64,000 bases of DNA, taken from assembly GCA_937951955.1 (NCBI GenBank), contig CALGAD010000107.1, positions 62,001 to 126,000 on the forward strand. Reading direction: 5' to 3'. Below, piece by piece: positions 49,332 to 58,441 of the stretch (positions are counted from its first letter, which is position 1; each line of letters begins with the position of its first letter). The translations under genes and the position numbers were made by a program. A model generated the notes under the pieces. That model worked only from the letters and a program-made list of their open reading frames with translations. It did no database searches and was not told the DNA's origin. The stretch is from an uncultured Bacillaceae bacterium. GTDB taxonomy: Bacteria > Bacillota > Bacilli > Bacillales > Caldibacillaceae.

Positions 49332-50063
49332 TTGGAACGTTTGCAAAAAGTAATCGCTCGTGCAGGCCTTGCTTCCCGGCGTAAAGCTGAGCAATTAATC
49401 ATAGATGGAAAAGTAACAGTGAATGGGAAAGTTGTTACGGAACTCGGTACGAAAGTCGGCCCTGACGATGTGGTCGAAGTGAATGGAATCAAACTGGAAA
49501 AAGAAGAACCGGTCTATTTCCTGTTTTATAAACCGCGCGGGGTCGTTTCTACGGTAAAGGACGATAAAAATCGCAAGACGGTGATCGACTTTTTTCCGGA
49601 TGTGGAACAGCGAATTTTTCCCGTCGGCCGTCTCGATTATGATACGTCAGGTTTGCTCATTATGACCAATGACGGGGATTTTGCGAATCTTTTGATGCAT
49701 CCGCGCTATGAAGTCGAAAAAACATACATTGCCAAAGTGCAGGGGATACCGACCCGGGAAAAGTTAAAAGAATTACAAAGGGGTGTCCAGTTAGAAGATG
49801 GCATGACGCAACCGGCTAAGGTGAAGTTTTTGAAAGGGGACCGGAAAAAGAAAACGGCGATTATCGAATTAACGATTCATGAAGGAAGAAACCGGCAAGT
49901 CCGCCGCATGTTTGAAAAAATCGGCTATCCGGTTTTAAAATTGAAACGGGAACGGCTAGCATTTTTAACGTTACATGGATTGAATGCCGGTGAATATCGC
50001 CGCTTAACACCTCATGAAGTAAAAAAATTACGTCATTTAGCGCTGCATGGTGAATTGATTTAA
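49332..50063 (+). CDS. rluB: 23S rRNA pseudouridine synthase RluB
   Basis: An RsuA/RluB-family enzyme that makes pseudouridine in helix 89 of 23S rRNA. An N-terminal S4 RNA-binding domain (LQKVIARAGLASRRKAEQLI, about 3-22) is followed by the catalytic domain with PVGRLDYDTSGLLIMTNDG, whose Asp is the nucleophile, near 100-116. The conserved GRNRQVRRMFE lies near 192. The start is TTG 49332 after AAAGGAGTGA. The 243 aa are of normal length. The res operon follows 106 bp later. Confidence 0.95.
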   Translation: MERLQKVIARAGLASRRKAEQLIIDGKVTVNGKVVTELGTKVGPDDVVEVNGIKLEKEEPVYFLFYKPRGVVSTVKDDKNRKTVIDFFPDVEQRIFPVGRLDYDTSGLLIMTNDGDFANLLMHPRYEVEKTYIAKVQGIPTREKLKELQRGVQLEDGMTQPAKVKFLKGDRKKKTAIIELTIHEGRNRQVRRMFEKIGYPVLKLKRERLAFLTLHGLNAGEYRRLTPHEVKKLRHLALHGELI

Positions 50064-50084
50064 AAATATCTAAGTCAAACTATA

Positions 50085-50146
50085 TTCACAAAATATTCAT
50101 AAAAACATCAAAAATTAATTAAATTTCGTGGTATAATTTCACAAAA
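50085..50146 (+). promoter_or_regulatory. resA promoter with ResD-like sites
   Basis: An extended -10, TG-G-TATAAT (50129-50137), without a good -35. TTCACAAAA occurs at 50085-50093 and again at 50138-50146; on the other strand this reads TTTTGTGAA, like known ResD-binding sequences. The arrangement suggests activation by the ResDE system encoded in the same operon. Confidence 0.5.
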
Positions 50147-50169
50147 TGGTAACATGGGGGATGGGGGTC

Positions 50170-50697
50170 GTGACAAAAAAGAAACGCCTCGTCTTAAGGA
50201 CGACAATCTTGACCTTGCTAGTACTGGCCATCGGTTTTACGGTATATATGAATATTGCTGGAGGTCGTTCGGACACGGCAGAAGTAGGAAAAAAAGCCCC
50301 CGATTTTGTTTTGAAAGATTTAGATGGTCATGAATATCGACTATCGGATTATCGGGGCAAAGGGGTATTTTTAAATTTTTGGGGTACGTATTGTGAACCG
50401 TGTAAAGATGAAATGCCAGCAATGGACCGGCAATATCAAATATATAAAGATCAAGGCGTGGAAATCCTGGCCGTCAATGTCGGTGAAGCTGAACTGGCGA
50501 TCGAAAAATTCATCAATGATTATGATTTAACGTTTCCGGTCATAGTCGATGAAAGTGGTGATGTCCAGCGGGCATACGGAATCTTTCCATTACCGGCCAC
50601 GTATTTAATAAATTCGGATGGAATCATCGTCGATTATATAACCGGACGGATGGATGAGGCGGATATTCAAGAATATATGGAACGGATCAAACCATAA
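50170..50697 (+). CDS. resA: Thiol-disulfide oxidoreductase ResA
   Basis: ResA is a membrane-anchored extracytoplasmic thioredoxin that reduces the cysteines of apocytochrome c before haem attachment. The start is GTG 50170 after GGATGGGGG. The 175 aa have an anchor helix (about 9-28) and the active site WGTYCEPCKDE with CEPC near residue 79, the ResA signature dipeptide. The Glu that shapes ResA specificity is in VNVGE. First gene of resABCDE. Confidence 0.95.
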   Translation: MTKKKRLVLRTTILTLLVLAIGFTVYMNIAGGRSDTAEVGKKAPDFVLKDLDGHEYRLSDYRGKGVFLNFWGTYCEPCKDEMPAMDRQYQIYKDQGVEILAVNVGEAELAIEKFINDYDLTFPVIVDESGDVQRAYGIFPLPATYLINSDGIIVDYITGRMDEADIQEYMERIKP

Positions 50698-50720
50698 GTG
50701 GCAGCAAGGGGATGGGATGC

Positions 50721-52373
50721 ATGGAACGGGTAAAGTGCGAATGTGGTCATGTGAATCCACCCGGGACCATTTTATGTGAAGCATGCGGGAAGATACTCGT
50801 TGAATCAGAAAAAAACAAGAAAATTCTCGATATGCGCTACGAAGGAACGGCCCGCAGGTCCCAGACGTATAACCGGACAATCATTGATAAAATTTGGAGT
50901 TTCTTTTCATCGGTAAAAGTCGGTGTCGTATTGATTGTTCTTGCCCTGATTGCTTCGGCAATCGGAACGATTTTACCCCAGGAAATGAATACAACGATGA
51001 CGGTGACGCCGGAGCAATTCTATGCCGATCAATACGGCTGGTTTGGACGCATCTATTATGCTTTAGGTTTCCATAATTTATATCAATCTACATGGTACAT
51101 GCTGTTAATTGCTTCAATCGGTGTATCGCTCGTTATATGTAGTATTGATCGTGCCGTTCCATTATACAAAGCATTAAAACGACAACGCGTAACCCGTCAC
51201 AATAGTTTTTTAAAACGGCAAAGATTTTTTAATGAAGGTCCGGCTGATAATATCCAGGCCCATTTGCAAACCGTGAAAGAACGGATGGAACGACACCGCT
51301 ACCGGGTCCTGGAAGAAAACGGTAACATTTTTGCGGAAAAAGGTCGCTTTTCCCGCTGGGGGCCTTATGTGAACCATATCGGCTTGATCATCGTGCTCAT
51401 CGGTGCCATGCTCCGGTCGGCTCCCGGGATGTATGTCAATGAAATGCTTTGGATTAAGGAAGGGGAAACAAAAGCCATCCCTGGAACCAATCAACAATAT
51501 TACTTGAAAAACCATGAATTTATTGTCGAAGTATATGATGAATCGGACGGAGAAGTGTATCAGGAGGCACTGAAAAATAGAGGGAATATTGCTAAAAACT
51601 ATCAAACGAACGTGACGCTTTATAAAGCCGAGGGAGAAGTTTTACCGGGTGAAAAACCGCGTCTGGAAGAAGTGAAGAGTGGAGAAATCCGTGTCAATCA
51701 CCCGTTTCGTTTCGATCATTACGGACTCTATCAAGCTAGTTATAAATTGCATGAAATGAGCGCGATGACTTTTCAGCTCGTAAAAAAAGAGACAGACGAA
51801 GTGATTGGAACGATTACGATCGATCTTTATAATCCGGAGAAAAAATATGATTTAGGAAACGGGTATGCCGTAGAAATTTTATATTATTTTCCTGATGTGG
51901 AATTTAAAGATGGTATCCCCCAAACGAAATCACCGAATCCGAATAACCCGGCTTTTGCCTTTCAAATCATTTCACCGGAACATCCCGAAGGAGAGCGCAG
52001 TATCGTTGCCATTCAACAAACGCTGGAGCCTCTTGGTGAAAACGACTATAAACTGGCTTTCCAATCGGTGGATACGGTCAATTACTCTGGGTTAATGGTG
52101 CGAAAAGATCGCACATTAGGGCTCATTGCCATCGGTGGCGCCATATTCCTCTTTGGTGTCATCTTAGGTTCCTTTTGGCAGCATCGCCGGATCTGGATTA
52201 AACAAGATGGAGAGACGGTCCTGGTCAGTGCCCATACGAACAAAAACTGGTACAGTTTCATGAAGGAAATCGAGATCATTTTAGAAGATACTGCCTTACC
52301 GATTCCTGTTGATAGGGGAAGCGGTCTGGAAAAAGCAGTGAATGAAAACAAAGGGGTGGGTGCAAATGGCTGA
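50721..52373 (+). CDS. resB: Cytochrome c biogenesis protein ResB
   Basis: ResB and ResC form the system II cytochrome c synthase, which moves haem across the membrane and attaches it to apocytochrome. The 550 aa start with a small four-Cys motif (CECG...CEACG, residues 5-22) in the cytosol. Membrane helices lie at about 65-85, 120-142, 210-230 and near the C terminus (about 465-485), with a large external domain between the last two. ATG 50721 lies 9 nt after AAGGGG. resC overlaps its end by 8 nt. Confidence 0.95.
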   Translation: MERVKCECGHVNPPGTILCEACGKILVESEKNKKILDMRYEGTARRSQTYNRTIIDKIWSFFSSVKVGVVLIVLALIASAIGTILPQEMNTTMTVTPEQFYADQYGWFGRIYYALGFHNLYQSTWYMLLIASIGVSLVICSIDRAVPLYKALKRQRVTRHNSFLKRQRFFNEGPADNIQAHLQTVKERMERHRYRVLEENGNIFAEKGRFSRWGPYVNHIGLIIVLIGAMLRSAPGMYVNEMLWIKEGETKAIPGTNQQYYLKNHEFIVEVYDESDGEVYQEALKNRGNIAKNYQTNVTLYKAEGEVLPGEKPRLEEVKSGEIRVNHPFRFDHYGLYQASYKLHEMSAMTFQLVKKETDEVIGTITIDLYNPEKKYDLGNGYAVEILYYFPDVEFKDGIPQTKSPNPNNPAFAFQIISPEHPEGERSIVAIQQTLEPLGENDYKLAFQSVDTVNYSGLMVRKDRTLGLIAIGGAIFLFGVILGSFWQHRRIWIKQDGETVLVSAHTNKNWYSFMKEIEIILEDTALPIPVDRGSGLEKAVNENKGVGANG

Positions 52374-53556
52374 AGTTAGCAGTATCTTATTATACGTATC
52401 TTTTATTCTCTACTTAATCGCTACATTATTTTTCGGAGCATCCATCAGGCAGAAAAAGGGCATTCAAAAACAAAATCCAGTTAGTCGAACAAGTGTGGCA
52501 GGAAAGATTGGAATCATCATTACCAGCATCGGTTTTGTATTACAAGTAGGCTATTTTGTGACGCGCTGGATTGCCGGAGGTTATCCGCCGATCAGCAATA
52601 TGTTTGAATTCATCACCTTTTTTAGCATCATGCTCGTCGGTGCGTTCATGATTTTGTATTATTTGTATCGCATCCCTGCCCTGGGCGTTTTTGCCCTGCC
52701 CATAGTCGTGATATTAATCGGTTATGCGAGCATGTTCTCTCGGGATATTACACCGCTTAGTCCAACTTTGCAGAGCAACTGGTTAATTGTTCACGTTATG
52801 ACAACCGCCGCTGGTCAGGCGATATTAGCCATTAGTTTTGTAGCCGGACTCATTTATTTAGTTAAAAATGTTCAACAAATGAGTAGGGCAAAAGCTTTTT
52901 GGGTCGAAGCCATCATGTTCGTCTTGATTATTTTTGTCGGATTTATTGCCGCATCAACAACTTTTTCCATAGCTAATTATGAGATGGACTTAATGTATGT
53001 AAATAAAGAGGGGGAGGAAACACAGGTCACCTATCATCTTCCTGTCATTTTTGGCCCGCATGAATATACGGTAATCTCTGAAGGCGGGATGGAGCCGTTA
53101 ATCGAGCTACCTGCATGGGTCAATGCGAAACAGTTAAATACGCTCACCTGGTCGTTTTTGACAGGAGCTGTGATTTATCTCGTCATCCGTTTGTTGGCAA
53201 GGAGGAGAATTGCTGACCTTCTCCAGCCTGTATTACAAAAAATGAATAATGATATTTTAGATGAAGTCAGCTATCGTTCGGTATTAATCGGATTTCCAGT
53301 CTTTACATTAGGTGCTTTGATCTTCGGGATGATTTATGCCCATTTTGCCTGGGGAAGATTCTGGGCGTGGGATCCGAAGGAAGTTTGGGCACTTATTACA
53401 TGGTTTTTCTATTCTGCGTTTCTTCATTTACGGCTTTCACGGGGCTGGCACGGGGAAAAATCAGCCTGGCTTGCTGTGATTGGTTTTGCCATCATCATGT
53501 TTAATCTGATTTTTGTCAATCTCGTTATCGCAGGGTTACATTCCTATGCTGTATAG
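52366..53556 (+). CDS. resC: Cytochrome c biogenesis protein ResC (CcsA)
   Basis: The haem-handling partner of ResB. The 396 aa have eight or so membrane helices and the CcsA haem motif WGRFWAWDPKEVWALI (WWD-type, near 322-337) facing the outside, with histidines in HVMTTAAG and HLRLSRGWHG as likely haem ligands. ATG 52366 follows AAAGGGGTGG and overlaps the end of resB. A hairpin with a T-rich tail lies between resC and resD. Confidence 0.95.
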   Translation: MAEVSSILLYVSFILYLIATLFFGASIRQKKGIQKQNPVSRTSVAGKIGIIITSIGFVLQVGYFVTRWIAGGYPPISNMFEFITFFSIMLVGAFMILYYLYRIPALGVFALPIVVILIGYASMFSRDITPLSPTLQSNWLIVHVMTTAAGQAILAISFVAGLIYLVKNVQQMSRAKAFWVEAIMFVLIIFVGFIAASTTFSIANYEMDLMYVNKEGEETQVTYHLPVIFGPHEYTVISEGGMEPLIELPAWVNAKQLNTLTWSFLTGAVIYLVIRLLARRRIADLLQPVLQKMNNDILDEVSYRSVLIGFPVFTLGALIFGMIYAHFAWGRFWAWDPKEVWALITWFFYSAFLHLRLSRGWHGEKSAWLAVIGFAIIMFNLIFVNLVIAGLHSYAV

Positions 53557-53588
53557 AAACAAAAATATAGGAGATTTGTCCATTTTTC

Positions 53589-53620
53589 GTCTTTACAATC
53601 AGTTTGTAAAGACTTTCTTT
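53589..53620 (+). terminator. Terminator or attenuator between resC and resD
   Basis: A perfect 10-bp stem GTCTTTACAA / TTGTAAAGAC (53589-53598 with 53604-53613), loop TCAGT, tail TTTCTTT. TATAAT at 53632-53637 just after it may be a second promoter for resDE. Confidence 0.7.
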
Positions 53621-53727
53621 GTGAAATTGTTTATAATTTATGTAATAATCGACAATTTATCGAATTACATATAGCAATATTTTGTCGATTTTTATACAAT
53701 AGGTGTAGAGGCAAGGAGGGTATGCCA

Positions 53728-54444
53728 ATGGATTCGCAGTATAAAATATTAGTAGTGGATGATGAAGAACGTATTCGTCGCCTATTAAAAATGTATTTGG
53801 AGCGGGAAAACTTTTTAATTGATGAAGCCGAAGAAGGGAACGAGGCATTACAAAAAGCACTGGAAAATTACTATGACCTTATCATTCTCGATTTAATGCT
53901 TCCCGGAATTGACGGTATCGAAGTATGCCGCAGGCTTCGTGAAAAAAAAGCAACGCCCGTTATCATGCTCACTGCTAAAGGAGAAGAATCCAACCGGGTC
54001 CAGGGATTTGAAGTCGGTACAGACGATTATATCGTTAAGCCATTCAGCCCGAGAGAAGTTGTACTCCGTGTTAAAGCCTTACTAAGACGCTCATCGCCAA
54101 CGGGCTATTTGCAAACGGATACGAGTGCGAAAGATTTAATCGTCTTTCCACATCTAACGATCGATCACGATGCCCATCGGGTAACCGTAGATGGCCAGGA
54201 AATTAACTTAACACCAAAGGAATATGATCTTTTATACTTCCTGGCAAAATCGCCAGATAAAGTATTTGATCGGGAAACCTTGTTAAAAGAAGTCTGGCAT
54301 TACGATTTTTTTGGTGATTTACGAACAGTGGATACCCACGTTAAACGTTTACGTGAAAAATTAAACAAGGTGTCGGATGTTGCGGCGAAAATGATTGTGA
54401 CCGTTTGGGGAGTAGGATATAAGTTAGAGGTAATCGATGAATGA
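53728..54444 (+). CDS. resD: Response regulator ResD
   Basis: ResD is the OmpR-type activator of aerobic and anaerobic respiration genes. The 238 aa have a receiver domain (D-D pair in VVDDEERIRR, phospho-Asp in DLIILDLMLPG near 55, Lys in YIVKPFSPRE) and a winged-helix DNA-binding domain (about 135-235, LTPKEYDLL and DTHVKRLREKL). ATG 53728 lies 7 nt after GGAGGG; the ATG at 53722 is too close. It overlaps resE by 4 nt. Confidence 0.96.
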   Translation: MDSQYKILVVDDEERIRRLLKMYLERENFLIDEAEEGNEALQKALENYYDLIILDLMLPGIDGIEVCRRLREKKATPVIMLTAKGEESNRVQGFEVGTDDYIVKPFSPREVVLRVKALLRRSSPTGYLQTDTSAKDLIVFPHLTIDHDAHRVTVDGQEINLTPKEYDLLYFLAKSPDKVFDRETLLKEVWHYDFFGDLRTVDTHVKRLREKLNKVSDVAAKMIVTVWGVGYKLEVIDE

Positions 54445-56231
54445 GACCGATCTGGCGGAGTGTAGTTGGAAAACTTTGGGCAACTATACTGCTCTTTTTT
54501 GCCGTCGTCTTGACGGTGCTGGCGATTTTACTGATGCAGTTCTTTCGCACATATATCGTTGAAACTGTTACCGATGATTTATTAAATACGGGGAAAAAAA
54601 TCGCCATCGTCCTGGAAAGTTATGACAATCTTAATTACGGACTTGAAATCGCTTTCCAGACCCTTGATGATGTAACGAATGTGATCATCGTTACCGATGA
54701 AAATCACGTCTACTATTCCGAAGAAAGAGATAAAGAATTTTTCAGTCTATCTTATTTTCGCGAACACGAAGTTTTTTCTAAGGTTTTTGAAGAGAATGCA
54801 ACCGTAGAACAGGAAATCACGCTCCCGCTTAAGAACGAGGAGCGTGGACGTCATTTTAGTGAAAATCGCTTAATCATGATTGGCATTCCCCTTCATATGT
54901 TTTCCAATCAGCAAGGAGCCGTCTTCATTTACCAGTCATTAGACGTCATGCAAGATGCCGTCAATGAAACTACGAATATTATCTGGCTCGCCGCCTTTAT
55001 CAGTTTTTGTTTAACGACGTTTTTTGCTCTGTTTTTATCGAGACAGATTACGAAGCCCCTCTGGAAAATGCGCGAGGTGGCTGTAAATGTTACGAAAGGG
55101 AGATTTGATGTCGAAGTTCCTATTTATACCCACGATGAAATCGGGGAACTGGCAAAAGCAATCAATACTATGACAGAACAACTGAAGGTGAATATGAATC
55201 AATTGCAGCATGAAAAAGAACAACTATCAAGTGTGTTAAGCAGCATGGCCGATGGAGTCATCATGTTTAATCGCAGAGGGAAAATAATGCTCACGAATCC
55301 ACCGGCTGATCATTTTATTCAATTGTGGGAATATGAAGGGTCAAGGAATCAAAACTGTACCGTTCCCGATGAAATCATGGAACTGTTTAAGCAAGTGTTG
55401 AAAACGGAGAAAGAGGAAACTGGTGATTTATCCATTCAAGGACGTTTCTGGACCGTAATTGTCAGCCCATTATATGATGCGAAGCAAATTCGTGGGGCTG
55501 TTGCGGTGATTAGAGATATGACCGAGCAAAAACAGCTAGATAAAATTCGTTCGGATTTCATCGCCAATGTATCCCATGAGTTGCGCACCCCGGTAGCCAT
55601 GTTACAGGGATATAGTGAAGCCCTGTTAGATGATGTCGTTGGTTCCGAAGAGGATCGCCGGGAAATCGCTACGATTATTCATGAAGAATCGAAGCGGATG
55701 GGCCGCCTTGTAAACGAATTATTGGATCTGGCAAAAATGGAATCCGGCACCTTGACGCTGGATAAACAAATGGTCGCAATTGAACCTTATTTACATCGCA
55801 TCGTGAAAAAATTTTCCGGTATCGCGCGCGAAAACCGGGTCACGATTCAGGCAGATGTAGCTTCCAAAGGGAAGGAATATTATTTTGATCCCGATCGGAT
55901 CGAACAAGTTTTAACGAATTTGATTGACAATGCCATTCGTCACTGTGCTGATGATGGAGTAATTATCGTTAGGGAATTTGCTGCCAAAGACGGATTTTGC
56001 ATCGAAGTGATTGATGATGGATCAGGAATTCCTAAAGAAGATTTACCGTTCGTCTTCGAACGTTTTTATAAAGCAGATAAAGCCCGGACAAGAGGCCGTT
56101 CGGGAACGGGACTTGGATTAGCTATTGCGAAAAATATCGTCGTCGCCCATAACGGATCGATTGAAGTAAAGAGTAAACTCGGCGAAGGGACAACGTTTAC
56201 CATTTTTATCCCGGATGATAAAGAAGAATAG
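54441..56231 (+). CDS. resE: Sensor histidine kinase ResE
   Basis: ResE phosphorylates ResD in response to oxygen limitation and nitric oxide. The 596 aa (589 in B. subtilis) have two membrane helices (about 12-32 and 175-195) around an external sensor domain, HAMP (about 197-250), PAS (about 262-365), the phospho-His in NVSHELRTPVAML near 380 and the ATPase domain with NLIDNAIRH, DDGSGIP and GTGLGLAIAKNI. The start overlaps the resD stop (ATGA). Confidence 0.96.
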   Translation: MRPIWRSVVGKLWATILLFFAVVLTVLAILLMQFFRTYIVETVTDDLLNTGKKIAIVLESYDNLNYGLEIAFQTLDDVTNVIIVTDENHVYYSEERDKEFFSLSYFREHEVFSKVFEENATVEQEITLPLKNEERGRHFSENRLIMIGIPLHMFSNQQGAVFIYQSLDVMQDAVNETTNIIWLAAFISFCLTTFFALFLSRQITKPLWKMREVAVNVTKGRFDVEVPIYTHDEIGELAKAINTMTEQLKVNMNQLQHEKEQLSSVLSSMADGVIMFNRRGKIMLTNPPADHFIQLWEYEGSRNQNCTVPDEIMELFKQVLKTEKEETGDLSIQGRFWTVIVSPLYDAKQIRGAVAVIRDMTEQKQLDKIRSDFIANVSHELRTPVAMLQGYSEALLDDVVGSEEDRREIATIIHEESKRMGRLVNELLDLAKMESGTLTLDKQMVAIEPYLHRIVKKFSGIARENRVTIQADVASKGKEYYFDPDRIEQVLTNLIDNAIRHCADDGVIIVREFAAKDGFCIEVIDDGSGIPKEDLPFVFERFYKADKARTRGRSGTGLGLAIAKNIVVAHNGSIEVKSKLGEGTTFTIFIPDDKEE

Positions 56232-56277
56232 ATGGAACTGTCAAACATCATGAAGATTGTTTGACAGTTCCATTTTT
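56232..56277 (+). terminator. Terminator of the res operon
   Basis: A perfect 16-bp stem ATGGAACTGTCAAACA / TGTTTGACAGTTCCAT (56232-56247 with 56258-56273), 10-nt loop, T5 tail. It begins at the base after the resE stop. Confidence 0.9.
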
Positions 56278-56519
56278 ATTTTCCTTAAAATGGAGTGGAA
56301 ATGATCGTTTTCCAGTTCGGATTGTCCTTTGAAAAAATTTATAGATTTATAGAGAAAAAACTAGTTTGTCATGAACCGCCGGAATGTTTTCGGCAATTTT
56401 CCACGGATTTAATCACGCGATTTTCCACATAAAGGGACGAAAGAAAACTTTCCTCTGTTGATGAAACGCTGATCTAACGGTATGATTAAAACATGATATA
56501 TAAAGAAAATGCTTGGAAT

Positions 56520-56546
56520 TGTAACTTTTTATGCGAAAATGGCGAC
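56520..56546 (+). promoter_or_regulatory. Autoregulatory sigma-X promoter of sigX
   Basis: TGTAAC (56520-56525), 17-nt spacer, CGAC (56543-56546), a full match to the ECF sigma-X consensus TGtAAC-N17-CGaC, 26 bp before the sigX start. The 242 bp between the res terminator and this promoter show no gene. Confidence 0.85.
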
Positions 56547-56572
56547 AAATATAGTAAGTCGGGGATGATTTT

Positions 56573-57106
56573 ATGGACTCCGTATTCGAGGAGATTTATG
56601 AAAAATACCATCAAGATATCTTTCAATTTTTATTTTATTTAGTCAGAGACCGTCACAAGGCGGAAGATTTAACACAGGAAGTATATATTCGCGTGATGAA
56701 ATCAATCGATCGGTTTGAAAATAGAAGCAGTTTGAAAACCTGGATATTATCGATTGCGCGGAATGTAGCGATCGATCAATTTCGTAAAGAAAAAAATAAG
56801 CGAAATATCCCTTTTTCGCAGTTTGACTGGAAAAATATCGATTTTGCTGATCATCAGAAACTCCCGGAAGAAATTGCGGTTCAAAATGAACGTATCCGTC
56901 TCCTGTTCCGTTGTTTAAAAATGTGTACGGTTGACCAGCAAACCGTTTTAATCGCCCGGTTCATTCAAGATTTATCGATAGCGGAAACCGCGGAAATCTT
57001 AGGATGGACCGAGAGTAAAGTGAAAACAACGCAACATCGTGCTTTAAAACGATTGAAAAAATTTATGGAAGCGGCCAGTGAAAAGGAGGGTGGGCACCAT
57101 GAGTAA
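56573..57106 (+). CDS. sigX: ECF sigma factor sigma-X
   Basis: Sigma-X directs genes that change cell-surface charge and resist cationic peptides. The 177 aa carry ECF region 2 (DIFQFLFYLVRDRHKAEDLTQEV, near 15-37, core AEDLTQEVY) and region 4 with ETAEILGWTESKVKTTQHRALKRL near 140-163. ATG 56573 follows CGGGGATG. The B. subtilis protein is 194 aa. It overlaps rsiX by 8 nt and has a perfect sigma-X promoter; the place after resE is as in B. subtilis. Confidence 0.93.
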   Translation: MDSVFEEIYEKYHQDIFQFLFYLVRDRHKAEDLTQEVYIRVMKSIDRFENRSSLKTWILSIARNVAIDQFRKEKNKRNIPFSQFDWKNIDFADHQKLPEEIAVQNERIRLLFRCLKMCTVDQQTVLIARFIQDLSIAETAEILGWTESKVKTTQHRALKRLKKFMEAASEKEGGHHE

Positions 57107-58295
57107 AAAGCAATTTTCCGAAAAAGACCTGCAAAGGCTTCTTCGTGAAATGCCGCTGATTGAAGATCAGCGCTCAAAAGATGAGGTCTTTCACATGGTT
57201 AAGAAGCGGCTGCAGGAAGAAATGGAATCACCTAGACAAAGAAGGAGACCGATCCTTTGGCCCGTTATCGCTTCCATCGCTGCCATGTTTCTTATTTTCG
57301 TATTGAGTACTTCCCTGCTTTTCCGAAATGATGACCTGGCAGGGAGCAATCAGGCAGAATTAGACCGGGAACAATTCACAATGGAAGATGAGCTACCGGA
57401 AATTGTTCTAGAAGAAAATCAATCGACAACACAGGATCAGTTGTTTACAAATGAAATTAAAATAGCTGATGCTGCGCTCCGAACGGCAATTTATGAGGAA
57501 GATCTGGCAGGAAATGAGTTCACGCTCACCTTAAATGTACCCGACGAAATGTTCCAAAATGCCATTCCTGTTTCTGTGATCGTCCAGGATATTGAAGGTA
57601 GAACATGGTTAGATCAATACATTGATGTGATGAATGGGATCAATGAAGAGGAGTTAGGGCTTGCTGAATATTATCCGTTAAACGGAACCTTTACATTGAC
57701 CGATGCGGGAAGTGTCTCATTAAATTTAAATAGTAATCATACCTACACGATGGGAACAGCCGGAGAGACCATGTTTTTTAAGAGTCTGGATGCGCTGAAG
57801 TATCAAGGAATTGCGGAAGTCCATTTATTCGAAAATTTCGAGCCCGGCATTCAGCTGCATCATGAAGATGAGAAACTTACGGTATATTCGATTCGTCCAA
57901 CACAAAATACGGGGTATTTACTGTATGAAACAGACCGGCAAGTATTTTTAACGCCAAGTCCGAATTCGTATGAAACAATTGGTGAAAGTTTCCAGGAAAT
58001 GAAAACAGGAATCGAAAAAAATGAGCTGGCACCGAGCATTCCTGATTTCGTTGACTTTAAAATCATTCATGAAAACCCAGACACGTTGTCGCTTAGTTTT
58101 TCTCCTACAACCGAATTTCCTGATGATCGCTCTTTTGTATATATGATTGAGGCGATATTGTTAACGGCAAAAGAATTTGGTTTTCAATATGTTCACTTTA
58201 ATAATATCGGTATGGATCATTTTCAAGATTTCGATTTTACAAAACCTGTTCATGTCCCCGTTGCACCAAATCGAATACAGTTAACTCTTCAATAA
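57099..58295 (+). CDS. rsiX: Anti-sigma-X factor RsiX
   Basis: A single-pass membrane protein that holds sigma-X at the membrane. The cytosolic N terminus (1-48, LQRLLREMPLIEDQRSKDEVF) should bind the sigma factor. One membrane helix (about 54-73, LWPVIASIAAMFLIFVLS) leads to a large external domain of about 320 residues that has no motif I recognise. The 398 aa compare with 368 in B. subtilis. ATG 57099 follows AAAAGGAGGGTGG inside the sigX end; the frame extends seven codons upstream. Confidence 0.9.
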   Translation: MSKKQFSEKDLQRLLREMPLIEDQRSKDEVFHMVKKRLQEEMESPRQRRRPILWPVIASIAAMFLIFVLSTSLLFRNDDLAGSNQAELDREQFTMEDELPEIVLEENQSTTQDQLFTNEIKIADAALRTAIYEEDLAGNEFTLTLNVPDEMFQNAIPVSVIVQDIEGRTWLDQYIDVMNGINEEELGLAEYYPLNGTFTLTDAGSVSLNLNSNHTYTMGTAGETMFFKSLDALKYQGIAEVHLFENFEPGIQLHHEDEKLTVYSIRPTQNTGYLLYETDRQVFLTPSPNSYETIGESFQEMKTGIEKNELAPSIPDFVDFKIIHENPDTLSLSFSPTTEFPDDRSFVYMIEAILLTAKEFGFQYVHFNNIGMDHFQDFDFTKPVHVPVAPNRIQLTLQ

Positions 58296-58306
58296 TGGTT
58301 CAAAGC

Positions 58307-58330
58307 GGCCTATGTATAGGCCCTTTTTTA
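58307..58330 (+). terminator. Terminator after rsiX
   Basis: GGCCTA / TAGGCC (58307-58312 with 58317-58322), 4-nt loop TGTA, C, then T7. Confidence 0.85.
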
Positions 58331-58441
58331 TTTTCAATCCGAATTGTATAAAATGACGGCTCTTTTTTCATAATAAATTACTGTTACTGTTCTTTCCTTA
58401 TTTTGGATAGTGCTTATCCATTAATTAAGAGGAGGAAGCAG

